From Streptomyces liliifuscus (GTDB taxonomy: Bacteria; Actinomycetota; Actinomycetes; Streptomycetales; Streptomycetaceae), in the NCBI RefSeq assembly GCF_016598615.1, contig NZ_CP066831.1:930001-994000 (forward strand): a stretch of DNA of 64,000 bases, in the 5' to 3' direction. This document shows positions 1-8,454 of this stretch, one piece after another; the stretch's first letter is position 1; each line of letters starts with the position of its first letter. The notes below the pieces were generated by a model. It was not told where the DNA came from. It worked only from the letters and a program-made list of their open reading frames with translations, and did not search any database. The position numbers were made by a program, and so were the translations under genes.

Positions 1-322
1 TCTGCTCAGGGGTGGTGAGGTGCATCAGATAGGGCGGAATGACGTCGTTCTGCAGGCCGAGCCCGATGCCGACCGAGCTGGTGGCCGCCATCTCCTCCGC
101 CATGATGGCGTTGTAGCGGAAGTCCCAGATCCCCTGCCCGCCGTACTCCTCAGGGAACTGCCAGCCGATGAGCCCGGCCTTGCCCGCCGCCGCCCACGCG
201 GCCCTGCCCACCTGGCCGTCCCGCTCCCACTGCTCGGCATTGGGGGCACATTCACGCAGGTAGAAGGTGCGGGCGGTGTCCCGGAACAGCTCGTGCTCCG
301 CGGTGAAGATCGTACGGCGCAT
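1..322 (-). CDS. acyl-CoA dehydrogenase, N-terminal part (cut by window edge)
   Basis: This frame starts at ATG 322 and stays open to the left edge, giving about 107 residues. The visible part begins MRRTIFTAEHELFRDTARTF and has the helical N-terminal domain of acyl-CoA dehydrogenases, including the PEEYGGQG motif and a following GxGLGLQ-like stretch. The FAD-binding middle domain and the catalytic C-terminal domain lie outside the window. The family oxidises acyl-CoA thioesters at the alpha-beta bond and passes electrons to ETF. It is transcribed away from the SDR gene at 408, so the two share an 85 bp divergent promoter region. It is the fifth dehydrogenase of the catabolic cluster. The family assignment is firm. 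The substrate cannot be told. Confidence 0.88.
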   Translation of the reverse strand, partial: MRRTIFTAEHELFRDTARTFYLRECAPNAEQWERDGQVGRAAWAAAGKAGLIGWQFPEEYGGQGIWDFRYNAIMAEEMAATSSVGIGLGLQNDVIPPYLMHLTTPEQ

Positions 323-369
323 GCTCGACTCCACTCATGCATCTCGCTTATTTAGCTGAAGTAGTTATA

Positions 370-385
370 CGATAGCGCTGTATCG
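370..385. promoter_or_regulatory. inverted repeat in divergent promoter
   Basis: CGATA-GCGCTG-TATCG is a perfect 5 bp inverted repeat with a 6 bp spacer. It lies 23 bp before the GTG start at 408, in the AT-richer gap between the divergent dehydrogenase and SDR genes. A TetR-type repressor would be the usual reader of such a site in an acyl-CoA catabolic cluster, but no regulator gene is inside the window. This is an inference from symmetry and position. Confidence 0.4.
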
Positions 386-407
386 GCGGCTGGGCGAGGG
401 AGGGCGC

Positions 408-1163
408 GTGAGCGTACGGGACAAGGTGGCGCTCGTCACCGGAGCGGGACGCGGCATCGGTGAGGCGATCGCCGACCGGCTCGCCGCCCAGGGAGCCTCG
501 GTCGCCGTCTGCGACCTGGACCAGGAGGCCGCCGTGAAGGTCGCGGCCGGACTCGCCGAACGGCATTCCGTCCGCGCGACAGGCGTCGGCGTGGACATCT
601 CCGACAGCGCGGCCGTGCGCTCGGCCGTGGAGCGGGTCACCGCCGAACTCGGCCCGGTGGACATCCTGGTCAACAACGCGGCCGTCGACGTCATCGGCCG
701 CTTCGTCGACAGCACCGAGGAGACCTGGGACCGGATCATCGCGGTCAATCTGCGGGGCACCCTCACGATGACCAGGGCCCTGCTCGACTCCATGACCGAG
801 CGAGGCAGCGGCCGGGTCGTCCTCATCGCCTCGGACGCCGGCCGGGTCGGCTCGTCCGGCGAGGTGGTGTACTCCGCGACGAAGGGCGGGGTCATCGCCT
901 TCGGCAAGGCGCTGGCCCGCGAGGTCGCCCGGCACGGCATCACCGTCAACAGCGTCTGCCCGGGCCCGACCGACACCGCGCTGCTCGGCCAGGTCTCCGA
1001 GTACAGCCAGAAGATGTACGACGCGACCGTGCGGGCGATCCCGCTGCGCCGCGTCGCCCAACCCGCCGAGATCGCCGGTGTGGTGGCCTTCCTCGCGTCC
1101 GACGACGCCGCCTACATGACCGGGCAGACGCTCTCGGTCAGCGGCGGCCTCACGATGGTCTGA
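408..1163 (+). CDS. short-chain dehydrogenase/reductase (FabG-like)
   Basis: A 251-residue classical SDR, likely an NAD(P)-dependent 3-hydroxyacyl-CoA or alcohol dehydrogenase. The cofactor motif TGAGRGIG is at residues 11-18, NNAA near 89-92, catalytic Ser at 142, and YSATK gives Tyr155 and Lys159. The C-terminus YMTGQTLSVSGG is typical of FabG-like enzymes. The GTG start has a GGGAGG-like ribosome site a few bases upstream. The enoyl-CoA hydratase follows after 2 bp, so the two are almost certainly co-transcribed and could carry out consecutive hydration and oxidation steps. Family is certain; substrate is inferred from context only. Confidence 0.93.
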   Translation: MSVRDKVALVTGAGRGIGEAIADRLAAQGASVAVCDLDQEAAVKVAAGLAERHSVRATGVGVDISDSAAVRSAVERVTAELGPVDILVNNAAVDVIGRFVDSTEETWDRIIAVNLRGTLTMTRALLDSMTERGSGRVVLIASDAGRVGSSGEVVYSATKGGVIAFGKALAREVARHGITVNSVCPGPTDTALLGQVSEYSQKMYDATVRAIPLRRVAQPAEIAGVVAFLASDDAAYMTGQTLSVSGGLTMV

Positions 1164-1165
1164 GG

Positions 1166-1945
1166 GTGAGCGCCGTGCTGCGTGTCCAACTCCGCGACAA
1201 ACTGGCCGTGTTGACCCTGGACCGGCCAGGACAGCTCAATGCCATCGGCTCCGAGACCGCCGACCGGCTCGCCCAGGCCCTGAACGACGTACGCGACAAC
1301 GACGACGTCCGTGCCCTGGTCCTGACGGGAGCGGGCCGCGCCTTCTCGGCCGGGGCAGACATCAGCGAGATCGAGTCGTTCACGACACCCGGACAGTTCC
1401 GTGCCTTCGTGGGCCGCCTGACCGAGGTGTACGCGCTTCTGGAGGAGTTCCCCAAGCCCTCGGTCGCGGCCGTCCACGGGTTCACCTTCGGCGGCGGACT
1501 CGAACTGGCGCTCGCCTGCGACCTGCGGGTGGTGGAACGGGGTACGCGGCTCGGCCTGCCCGAGATGAAGCTCGGCGTTCTGCCGGGCGCGGGCGGCACA
1601 CAGCGGCTGCCGCGTCTGCTGCCGCCCGCGATCGCCAGGCAGATGATCCTCACCGGCGAGCCGATCGACGCGGAGCGGGCCTGGCAGCTCGGGCTGGTCA
1701 ACGAACTGGCCGAGCGCGGCGGAGCACTCGCCGCCGCCGAGGCGCTGGCCGCCGTGCTGGCGGCCGGGGCACCGCTGGCGCTCGCGGCGGGCAAGCGGCT
1801 GATCGACCACGGGCTCGGCATGGATCTGGAGACGGCGATCGCGTACGAGCGCGAGACCGTCTCGGTGCTCTTCTCCACCGAGGACCGGGCCGAGGGGCTC
1901 AAGGCCTTCCGCGAGCGCCGCCCGGGAGAGTTCCGCGGCAGATAG
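1166..1945 (+). CDS. enoyl-CoA hydratase/isomerase (crotonase)
   Basis: A 259-residue crotonase-fold enzyme. The oxyanion-hole segment AFSAGADI (59-66) and GFTFGGGLELALACD are present, and both glutamates used for water addition are kept: Glu113 in GGGLELA and Glu133 in LPEMKLG. This favours a true hydratase over an isomerase or hydrolase. The GTG start is 2 bp after the SDR stop, suggesting translational coupling. It is the only hydratase seen in the cluster, where no MaoC-type hydratase is present, so it probably serves the enoyl-CoA products of the neighbouring dehydrogenases. That role is inferred. Confidence 0.93.
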   Translation: MSAVLRVQLRDKLAVLTLDRPGQLNAIGSETADRLAQALNDVRDNDDVRALVLTGAGRAFSAGADISEIESFTTPGQFRAFVGRLTEVYALLEEFPKPSVAAVHGFTFGGGLELALACDLRVVERGTRLGLPEMKLGVLPGAGGTQRLPRLLPPAIARQMILTGEPIDAERAWQLGLVNELAERGGALAAAEALAAVLAAGAPLALAAGKRLIDHGLGMDLETAIAYERETVSVLFSTEDRAEGLKAFRERRPGEFRGR

Positions 1946-1962
1946 CGAGCGTTCCCGAAAAC

Positions 1963-2021
1963 CCATGCCAGACCCCATGACAGACCCCGTGAAAGACCCA
2001 CGACAGACCCCTGTCAGATCC
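1963..2021. repeat. degenerate 12 bp tandem repeat, about five copies
   Basis: Successive units read CCATGCCAGACC, CCATGACAGACC, CCGTGAAAGACC, CACGACAGACC (11 bp) and CCTGTCAGATCC. The array fills most of the gap between the enoyl-CoA hydratase and the CoA-transferase gene. It shows no hairpin. A slippage product or a spacer with regulatory effect are both possible. Confidence 0.6.
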
Positions 2022-2055
2022 CGACTGATCCGAACCGGTGTGGAGGTGGTGGACC

Positions 2056-3210
2056 GTGCGGCCACTGGAGGGCATTGCCGTCGTCGAGCTGGGCATGTGG
2101 GTGGCGGCACCCGCCGCTGCCACCATGCTCGCCGACTGGGGCGCCGACGTGGTGAAGGTGGAGGCTCCGACCGGTGACCCCAACCGGTACACCCTCCGGC
2201 ACGTCGGTCAGGACATCGACAGCGCGCCCCCGTTCGAGACCGACAACCGCGGCAAGCGCGGAATCGTCCTCGACCTGCGGTCGGACGAGGGCAAGGACGC
2301 GTTGGAGCGGCTCCTTGAGCGCGCCGACGTCTTCCTCACCAACCTCCGCCCCGGCGCGCTGGAACGCCTGGGCCTGGCACCGGACGAGCTGCGTGCCCGC
2401 CATCCCCGCCTCGTCATAGGCACGTTGACGGGCTACGGCTGGACGGGCGCCGAGCGCGACCGGGCCGGGTACGACGTCTCCGCGTTCTGGGCCCGCCCCG
2501 GCATCGCCGCCATGCTCAACCCGGCCGGAGAGCCTCCGCCCGGCATCCGCCCCGGCCTCGGCGACCGTACGGCCGCCTCCAACCTGGTGGCGGGCGTCCT
2601 GGCCGCGCTGCTGCGGAGAGGGCGTACGGGCGAGGGCGGTGTGGTCGACGTGTCGCTGCTGCGCTCCGGCACGTACGCCAACGGCAACGACCTGGCCCTG
2701 CAGAACTTCTTCGGCAGGCGCGGGCGTACCCGTCACCGCACCGAGCACGAGTCCCCGCTCTACAACTCCTACCGGGCCGCCGACGACCGCTGGTTCTGGC
2801 TGGTCGGCCTGGAGGGCAGCCGCCACTGGCCCGGTGTCGTCAAGGCGCTGGGCCGCGAGGACCTGGCGGCGGACGAGCGGTTCGCCACCGGCAGGGCCCG
2901 GCGTGGCCACGTACGCGAACTGATCGCCGTGTTCGACGAGGAGTTCGCGCGGCGCCCGCTGGACGAGTGGGCCGAGCGCTTCGATGCCGAGGGCGTGTGG
3001 TGGGCACCCGTACAGACCCTCGCGGAGGTGTCGGCCGATCCGCAGGCGGAGGCGGTCGGGGCGTTCGTCGAGCAGCCCGGCATGGGTGACGCCCCGATGC
3101 TGCGGACGGTGGCGACACCCGTCGCCTTCTGGGGCGTCGACGACAAGCCACGCGGAGGCGCGCCGACGCTCGGCGAGCACACCGACGAAGTACTCCGCGA
3201 ACTCAACTGA
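2056..3210 (+). CDS. CaiB/BaiF-type (family III) CoA-transferase
   Basis: A 384-residue family III CoA-transferase, which moves CoA between acyl groups through an aspartyl-CoA intermediate. It opens with RPLEGIAVVELG and has the conserved GYD and PPGxRPGLGD segments; Asp170 in GLGDR is the expected nucleophile. I chose GTG 2056 because GGAGGTGG sits just before it; an in-frame GTG at 2038 would place that ribosome site inside the gene. The enzyme could activate or recycle an organic acid in the pathway without ATP. It follows the hydratase by about 110 bp that carry the 12 bp repeat, and precedes an SDR. Substrate is unknown. Confidence 0.9.
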   Translation: MRPLEGIAVVELGMWVAAPAAATMLADWGADVVKVEAPTGDPNRYTLRHVGQDIDSAPPFETDNRGKRGIVLDLRSDEGKDALERLLERADVFLTNLRPGALERLGLAPDELRARHPRLVIGTLTGYGWTGAERDRAGYDVSAFWARPGIAAMLNPAGEPPPGIRPGLGDRTAASNLVAGVLAALLRRGRTGEGGVVDVSLLRSGTYANGNDLALQNFFGRRGRTRHRTEHESPLYNSYRAADDRWFWLVGLEGSRHWPGVVKALGREDLAADERFATGRARRGHVRELIAVFDEEFARRPLDEWAERFDAEGVWWAPVQTLAEVSADPQAEAVGAFVEQPGMGDAPMLRTVATPVAFWGVDDKPRGGAPTLGEHTDEVLRELN

Positions 3211-3238
3211 CCCGACAGATCTGCTCAGGAGGTACGGC

Positions 3239-4150
3239 GTGGGCATCCTCGACGACAAGGTCGCCATCGTCACCGGCGGCGGGAGAGGGCTGGGGCGGGC
3301 GCACTGCCTGGCGCTCGCCGAGGCCGGCGCGACCGTGGTGGTGAACGATCTCGGCTCGGGCGTCCACGGTGAACAGACCGGTGACTCCCCCGCCGACGAG
3401 GTCGTCGCCGAGATCACCAAGCTCGGCGGCCGGGCGGTCGCCAACCACTGCTCGGTGACGGACTGGGCGGCGACCGAGACCATGGTCGCGGACACCGTCA
3501 CGGAGTTCGGCCGCCTCGACATCGTCGTGAACAACGCGGGCATCGTGCGCGACCGCATGCTGTTCTCGATGAGCGAGGCCGAGTTCGACGCGGTGATCGC
3601 CGTGCACCTGAAGGGCACCTTCGCTCTGACGCGGCACGCCTGCGCGTACTGGCGCGAGGCTTCAAAGAGGGGCGAGCGCGTCGCCGGCCGCGTGATCAAC
3701 ACGACGTCCGGGACCGGCCTGTTCGGCAACCAGGGCCAGTCCAACTACGGCGCGGCGAAGGCCGGGACAGCCGGGCTCACCGTCCTCACCGCCCTGGAGA
3801 TGCGCCGGTACGGCGTCACCGCGAACGCCGTTTCGCCGATCGCGGCCACACGGATGACGGACGGGCTGGACGTCGGCGCGTCCCTCCAGGCCGTCGACGG
3901 TTTCGATCCGCGCGATCCCGCCAACGCCTCCGGTGTCGTCGTCTACCTGGCCTCCGACAGCTCGGCCTGGCTGACCGGCCAGGTCCTTCGCATCGAGGGC
4001 AACCGGCTGAACCGGCTGCAGGGCTGGACCGTCGCCGGCGTCCATCCCAGCCGGTCCGGCGAAGCCCTCACGTACGACGAACTCGTCGACGCCGTCCCGC
4101 AGTTGTACGGGGTCGCCCCCGCCGGCCGCGCCACCGGAGTCGGGCAGTGA
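3239..4150 (+). CDS. SDR, MFE-2-like 3-hydroxyacyl-CoA dehydrogenase type
   Basis: A 303-residue SDR of the kind found in the dehydrogenase part of peroxisomal multifunctional enzyme 2. It has TGGGRGLGRAHC, NDLGSG after beta strand 2, NNAGIVRDRM, NTTSGTG and the active-site YGAAKAG. The GTG start at 3239 has a perfect AGGAGGT 5 bp upstream; the frame is open further upstream over the end of the CoA-transferase gene but has no comparable site. Its stop overlaps the next start by 4 bp (GTGA). The protein has exactly the same length as the SDR at 10108-11019 and shares its signature segments, so they are probably paralogues acting on related hydroxyacyl-CoA intermediates. Confidence 0.92.
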   Translation: MGILDDKVAIVTGGGRGLGRAHCLALAEAGATVVVNDLGSGVHGEQTGDSPADEVVAEITKLGGRAVANHCSVTDWAATETMVADTVTEFGRLDIVVNNAGIVRDRMLFSMSEAEFDAVIAVHLKGTFALTRHACAYWREASKRGERVAGRVINTTSGTGLFGNQGQSNYGAAKAGTAGLTVLTALEMRRYGVTANAVSPIAATRMTDGLDVGASLQAVDGFDPRDPANASGVVVYLASDSSAWLTGQVLRIEGNRLNRLQGWTVAGVHPSRSGEALTYDELVDAVPQLYGVAPAGRATGVGQ

Positions 4151-4671
4151 AGGCCCGGGGACACGACGTCGCCGCCCTCGTGCTGCGCGCGACGCTGGGC
4201 CCGATGCTGTTCGCGCACGGCTGGAACAAGGTCGCGGGGCCGGGCGGGCTCAAGGGCACGACGGGCTGGTTCGAGGCGCTCGGTCTGAAGCCGCCCGGGG
4301 TGCATGCCCGGATGGCCGCAGGGACCGAGATGGCGGCGGGCGTGGGCATCGCCCTGGGCGCGGCCAACCCCCTCCCGGCGGCGGCAGCCGTCGGCCTGAT
4401 GGCCGTGGCGGCCCGGACCGACCACCGTGACAAGGGCTTCTTCGTCTTCAAGGGCGGCTGGGAGTACGTCGGTGTCGTGGGCGGCGCTGCCGTCGCACTG
4501 GCGGCACTGGGCAACGGCAGGTACTCGCTCGACGGGCTGCTGCGACGCCAACGGGCGGGCGTGGGGCCCGCGTTGCTGGCCGCGGGAATCGGCACGGCGA
4601 GCGCGGCGGCGCTGCTGGCCGTGTGCTACCGGCCGGAGCGGAAGCCGGACGAGACACAAACAGATCACTGA
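4147..4671 (+). CDS. DoxX-family membrane protein
   Basis: A 174-residue protein with about four hydrophobic spans and the DoxX-type opening LRATLGPMLFAHGWNK. DoxX proteins are small inner-membrane proteins, some linked to quinone-coupled oxidation of thiosulfate or to redox balance; most have no assigned activity. It overlaps the upstream SDR by 4 bp, so it is translationally coupled to a soluble acyl-CoA enzyme. Such coupling suggests a membrane-side redox role in the pathway, but this is inference. The tail after the last span is short and polar. Confidence 0.82.
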   Translation: MKARGHDVAALVLRATLGPMLFAHGWNKVAGPGGLKGTTGWFEALGLKPPGVHARMAAGTEMAAGVGIALGAANPLPAAAAVGLMAVAARTDHRDKGFFVFKGGWEYVGVVGGAAVALAALGNGRYSLDGLLRRQRAGVGPALLAAGIGTASAAALLAVCYRPERKPDETQTDH

Positions 4672-4683
4672 TTGCAACCAGAT

Positions 4684-4710
4684 CTATCAGAGTCATCAGG
4701 ACTATCAGGG
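4684..4710. repeat. three 9 bp direct repeats around ATCAG
   Basis: ATCAG recurs at 4686, 4695 and 4704, an exact 9 bp period, with units of the form YYATCAGRR. The array ends 7 bp before the ATG at 4718 and holds no clear purine-rich ribosome site apart from its own AGGGAG end, so the last unit may double as the ribosome site. Confidence 0.5.
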
Positions 4711-4717
4711 AGTCGAC

Positions 4718-5875
4718 ATGGACGCGGCTGACTTCAGCGCGGTGCTGTCCGAGGTCCGGCGCTTCGTCCGGGAGCGCGTCGTGCCGCTGGAGGCGGAGAT
4801 CGACGAGAAGGACGAGATGCCCGCGGACATCCGCGAGGCGGCCAGGAAGATGGGCCTGTTCGGCTTCGCGCTGCCCGAGGAGTACGGCGGGCTGGGGCTG
4901 TCGATGTACGAGGAGGCCCAGCTCATGTTCGAGCTCGGCTACACGACCCCGTCCCTGCGGTCGATGTTCGGGACCAACAACGGCATCGCGGGTCATGTCC
5001 TCATGGTCGGCGGCACGGAGGAACAGAAGGCCGAGTGGCTGCCGAGGATCGCCTCCGGTGACGTACTGGCGTCGTTCGCTCTCACCGAGCCCGAGGCCGG
5101 GTCCGACCCGTCGACGCTGACCACTCGCGCGCATCCGGACGGCGACGAGTGGGTGATCAACGGCGCCAAGCGGTACATCACCAACGCCCCGCTCGCCGAC
5201 GTCTTCATGGTCTTCGCCCGCACCGACCCCGAGGCTCCACGCACCCGTGGGATCTCCACGTTCCTGGTCCCGGCCGGCACGCCGGGCCTCACCGTGGCTC
5301 CGAAGGACCACAAGATGGGCCAGTTCGGCGCCTGGACGGCGGACGTGTTCTTCGACGACGTACGTGTACCGGCCTCCGCGCTCGTCGGCGGCGAGGGCGG
5401 CCTGAACCGGGGGTTCGCCACGGCGATGGGCTGCATCGCGCACGGCAGGGTGCACATCTCGGCGCTCTGCGTGGGCATGGCCGAGCGGCTGGTCCACGAG
5501 TCGGTCGAGTACGCCCGCACCCGCCGCCAGTCCGGCAGGCTGATCGGTTCGTTCCAGCTGGTCCAGGGCCTGGTCGCCGACTCGATGACCGACTACTACG
5601 CGGGCCGCGCCACGGTCCTGGAGGCCGCCCGTGCCTTCGACGCCGGTACGGACACCAAGATCGGCCCGTCCTGTACGAAGTACTTCGCCAGCGAGATGGT
5701 GTGGCGGGTCGCGGACCGCGCGGTGCAGATCCACGGTGGCGCGGGCTATATGCGGGGGGTCGCCGTCGAGCGCTTCTACCGCGACGCCCGGCTGTTCCGT
5801 ATCTACGAGGGCACCAGCCAGATCCAGCAGGTCATCATCGCCAAGGCGCTGCTCGGTGAGGCGGCGCGGGGTTGA
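4718..5875 (+). CDS. acyl-CoA dehydrogenase
   Basis: A complete 385-residue acyl-CoA dehydrogenase. It has PEEYGGLGL, the flavin-contact segment FALTEPEAGSDPST, the ARTRRQSGRLIGSFQ region, and the C-terminal RIYEGTSQIQQ in which the Glu is the usual catalytic base of short- and medium-chain enzymes. This distinguishes it from the other dehydrogenases in the cluster, which carry GGT in that place. The ATG 4718 follows AGGGAG; the longer open frame upstream overlaps the DoxX gene and is not supported. It ends the plus-strand group and faces the minus-strand operon across a strong hairpin. Confidence 0.94.
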   Translation: MDAADFSAVLSEVRRFVRERVVPLEAEIDEKDEMPADIREAARKMGLFGFALPEEYGGLGLSMYEEAQLMFELGYTTPSLRSMFGTNNGIAGHVLMVGGTEEQKAEWLPRIASGDVLASFALTEPEAGSDPSTLTTRAHPDGDEWVINGAKRYITNAPLADVFMVFARTDPEAPRTRGISTFLVPAGTPGLTVAPKDHKMGQFGAWTADVFFDDVRVPASALVGGEGGLNRGFATAMGCIAHGRVHISALCVGMAERLVHESVEYARTRRQSGRLIGSFQLVQGLVADSMTDYYAGRATVLEAARAFDAGTDTKIGPSCTKYFASEMVWRVADRAVQIHGGAGYMRGVAVERFYRDARLFRIYEGTSQIQQVIIAKALLGEAARG

Positions 5876-6003
5876 ACCGGCCACCGGGTCCGTCCGGACC
5901 GAGTACGTTCCCGGGCCCGCGCTCGCCGAAGGCGTGACCGAGCGCGGGCTCGTCCGTCGTGGCCTCAAGCCGTCCCAGTCACGGGCCGGCACGTACGAAC
6001 CCC

Positions 6004-6044
6004 CGCCTTCATGTCCCCGGAGCAGGTCAGGGGACATGAAGGCG
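6004..6044. terminator. bidirectional hairpin terminator
   Basis: Two perfect 15 bp arms (6004-6018, CGCCTTCATGTCCCC, and 6030-6044) enclose an 11 bp loop. It lies between two convergent dehydrogenase genes ending at 5875 and 6060, so it probably stops transcription from both sides. Confidence 0.85.
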
Positions 6045-6059
6045 ACGGCCGTGCCGGTT

Positions 6060-7181
6060 TCAGATGCCGAGCCGGTCCAGGAGTCGCTCGTGGTACACCG
6101 CCGGGCCGCCGAAGAGCAGTTGTGAGGACTTGGCCCGCCGGAAGTAAAGGTGTGCGGGATGCTCCCAGGTGAAGCCGATGCCGCCGTGGACCTGGATGTT
6201 CTCCATGGCCGCGAAGACATAGGCCCGTGAGCAGCATGCGTGGGCGACGGCGGCGGCGACCGGGAAATCGGGGGCACCCTCGGCGGCCGACCGCGCCGCC
6301 TCGCGGGACGCGGCCTCGGCCAGCTCCACCTGCACGAGCATGTCCGCGCACTTGTGCTTGACCGCCTGGAAGGAACCGATCGGCCGGCCGAACTGGTACC
6401 GAGTGCGCGCGTAGTCGGCGCTCATCTCCAGACACCGGCGGGCCCCGCCCGCCTGCTCGGCGGCCAGTCCGACCGTGGCGATGTCCAGGACCTTGGCCAT
6501 GACGCGCCCGCCCGCCCCGTCCGAGCCGACGAGGGTGGCGGGCACGGCGTCGAACGTCAGCCGGGCCATCGCGCGGGTGGCGTCCAGGGTCTGCATCGGT
6601 TCGGCCTCCAGCCCTGTCGCCTGCCGGTCGACGGCGAACAGCGAAGGGCCGGCGACGGTGCGGGCGACGACGAGGAGCAGATCGGCCGTCGTACCGTCGA
6701 TGACGAATGCCTTGCGGCCACTCAGTCGCCAGGCCCCGGCTCCACCCCCGTCCGGCACGGCACGTGCCGAGATCAGGGCGGGATCCCAGGAGCCGCTGTC
6801 CTCGGCTACGGCGAGTGCGGCCGTGGTCCGCCCGGAGGCGATGCCGGGGAGGTGGCGCGCGCAGGCCGCATTGTCGCCCGAGGCCAGGAGGGCCTGGGCG
6901 GCCAGGACGACGGTGGCGAAGAAGGGCGCGCACAGCAGGGCGCGGCCCATCTCCTCCAGTACGACGCCGAGTTCGACCGGCCCGAAGCCGTCACCGCCGT
7001 ACTCCTCCGGGATCACCAGCCCAGGCAGCCGCAGCTGATCGGCGGCCTGTGCCCACACCGCCGGGTCGAAGCGCGGTTCGCTCTCCATGAGCTTGCGCAC
7101 GGCTTCCTCGGGCGACTTGGCTTCGAGGAACTCCCGTACAGAGGACCGTAGTTCACGCAGTTCGCTCTCGATGGCGGTCAC
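6060..7181 (-). CDS. acyl-CoA dehydrogenase, beta-like partner of a pair
   Basis: A 373-residue divergent acyl-CoA dehydrogenase. The fold is clear from IPEEYGGDGFGPVEL, the ARTRYQFGRPIGSFQAVKHKCAD helix region and IQVHGGIGFTWEHPAHLYFRR. The C-terminus lacks the EGTS-type catalytic motif and ends with LFGGPAVYHERLLDRLGI. In actinobacteria this form is typical of the second subunit of heterotetrameric (alpha2-beta2) dehydrogenases such as FadE28-FadE29. Its GTG start overlaps the stop of the next dehydrogenase by 4 bp, which supports a fixed-ratio complex. It is the last gene of the operon running from 13081. Confidence 0.92.
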   Translation of the reverse strand: MTAIESELRELRSSVREFLEAKSPEEAVRKLMESEPRFDPAVWAQAADQLRLPGLVIPEEYGGDGFGPVELGVVLEEMGRALLCAPFFATVVLAAQALLASGDNAACARHLPGIASGRTTAALAVAEDSGSWDPALISARAVPDGGGAGAWRLSGRKAFVIDGTTADLLLVVARTVAGPSLFAVDRQATGLEAEPMQTLDATRAMARLTFDAVPATLVGSDGAGGRVMAKVLDIATVGLAAEQAGGARRCLEMSADYARTRYQFGRPIGSFQAVKHKCADMLVQVELAEAASREAARSAAEGAPDFPVAAAVAHACCSRAYVFAAMENIQVHGGIGFTWEHPAHLYFRRAKSSQLLFGGPAVYHERLLDRLGI

Positions 7182-8422
7182 GACCGCACCTCCTTGGTCG
7201 TGGCGACGGCCGGTTCCTTGGGCAGACCGAGGACGCGTTCCGCGAGGATGTTCTTCATGATCTCCTCAGTACCGCCGAGGATGCGCAACGCCGGGGTGGC
7301 CAGGAGGAGTTCGGACCAGGCGTACGTGCCCCACCTGCCGGTGTCGGCGATCACGCGGGGGCCGAGGACGTCGGAGACGAAGTGGGCAGCCCTGGTGAGG
7401 TTCTGACCGTACATCAGCTTCGACACGGACATCTCGGGACCCGGTACGACCCCGCCGCGCAGTTTGCGCAGGGCGCGCGCGTTGAGGTGCTCGGTGGCCA
7501 TGGCGTCCACCAGGAGTTCGGCGAGGCGGGCGCGCAGGGCGCGGTCGTCCCAGGTCCAGGTGGCGCGCATCAGTGCCGAGAGCCGGTCCGGGGAGAGGGC
7601 GGCGGCCACCGGGCCCGCGCCCTCGCTGCCGACCGTCGCGCGCTCATTCATCAGGGTGGTCAGGGCGACGGTCCAGCCGCCGTCGATCTCGCCGAGGCGG
7701 TGGTCGTCGGGGACGCGTACGTCGGTGAGGAAGACCTCGTTGAAGTCCGCGCCGCCGGTCATCTGCCTCAGTGGCCGGACCTCGACACCGGGGGCGTCCA
7801 TGGGGACCAGGAAGGCCGTGATGCCGCGGTGCTTGGGCGCGTCCGGGTTCGTACGGGTCAGTGCGAGGCCGATCTGGCTGTGCTGGGCGACCGACGTCCA
7901 CACCTTCTGCCCGTTGAGCACCCAGTCCCCGCCGTCCCGCACGGCCCGGGTCGCCACACTCGCCAGGTCGGATCCCGCTCCCGGCTCACTGAACAGCTGG
8001 CAGGCGATGGCGTCCCCGCGGTACATCGCGGGCAACCAGCGGTCCTTGAGGTGGGGTTGGGCGTGGGCGAGGATCGTCGGGCCGATCATGCCCAGGCCGA
8101 TCACGCTCAACGTGCCGGTGTCGGCCACGTCGTACTCGGACTCGATGGAGTCGTAGAGCAGGTCGTGGACGGGGGTGAGGCCGCGGCCGCCGTACTCGGG
8201 CGGGCCGGTGATCCAGCCGAAGCCGTTCTCGTGGCGGATCCGCTGCCAGTCCCGCGCCCGTCGCACGTGTTCGCGTTCCTCCTCGGGCGGGAGGCTGCTG
8301 AAGTACGCCATCGTGTCGTCGCCCTCGCCCCAGGTGAAGGCGGTGCGGTCGGGGGCCTTCGCCGCGTGGGCGTCGAGGAAGCGGCGCACTTCGGCGGCGA
8401 AGTCCTGCATGTCATGTTCCAT
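7178..8422 (-). CDS. acyl-CoA dehydrogenase, alpha-like partner of a pair
   Basis: A 414-residue acyl-CoA dehydrogenase beginning MEHDMQDFAAEVRRFLD. It has ITGPPEYGGRGLTP, QLFSEPGAGSDLAS for flavin contact and the C-terminal ILGGTEEIMKNILAERVLG, the usual form of FadE subunits in alpha2-beta2 enzymes. ATG 8422 is preceded by AGGGGA; an internal ATG at 8410 is a weaker option. The frame continues open far upstream over the thiolase-like gene, which is only a high-GC artefact. It is coupled by a 4 bp overlap to the dehydrogenase at 6060-7181 and lies 32 bp after the thiolase-like gene. Confidence 0.93.
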   Translation of the reverse strand: MEHDMQDFAAEVRRFLDAHAAKAPDRTAFTWGEGDDTMAYFSSLPPEEEREHVRRARDWQRIRHENGFGWITGPPEYGGRGLTPVHDLLYDSIESEYDVADTGTLSVIGLGMIGPTILAHAQPHLKDRWLPAMYRGDAIACQLFSEPGAGSDLASVATRAVRDGGDWVLNGQKVWTSVAQHSQIGLALTRTNPDAPKHRGITAFLVPMDAPGVEVRPLRQMTGGADFNEVFLTDVRVPDDHRLGEIDGGWTVALTTLMNERATVGSEGAGPVAAALSPDRLSALMRATWTWDDRALRARLAELLVDAMATEHLNARALRKLRGGVVPGPEMSVSKLMYGQNLTRAAHFVSDVLGPRVIADTGRWGTYAWSELLLATPALRILGGTEEIMKNILAERVLGLPKEPAVATTKEVRS

Positions 8423-8454
8423 CGGGGGTCCCCTGCTGCTGTCAGGTGCTGCTT

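Noticed and set aside
1963..2021. A CRISPR-like array
   Set aside because: Units are 12 bp, degenerate and head-to-tail without spacers. No cas gene is present.
1965..2177. A 70-codon frame reading DPMTDPVKDP repeats
   Set aside because: It follows the 12 bp tandem repeat and overlaps the CoA-transferase start; no ribosome site and no separate function.
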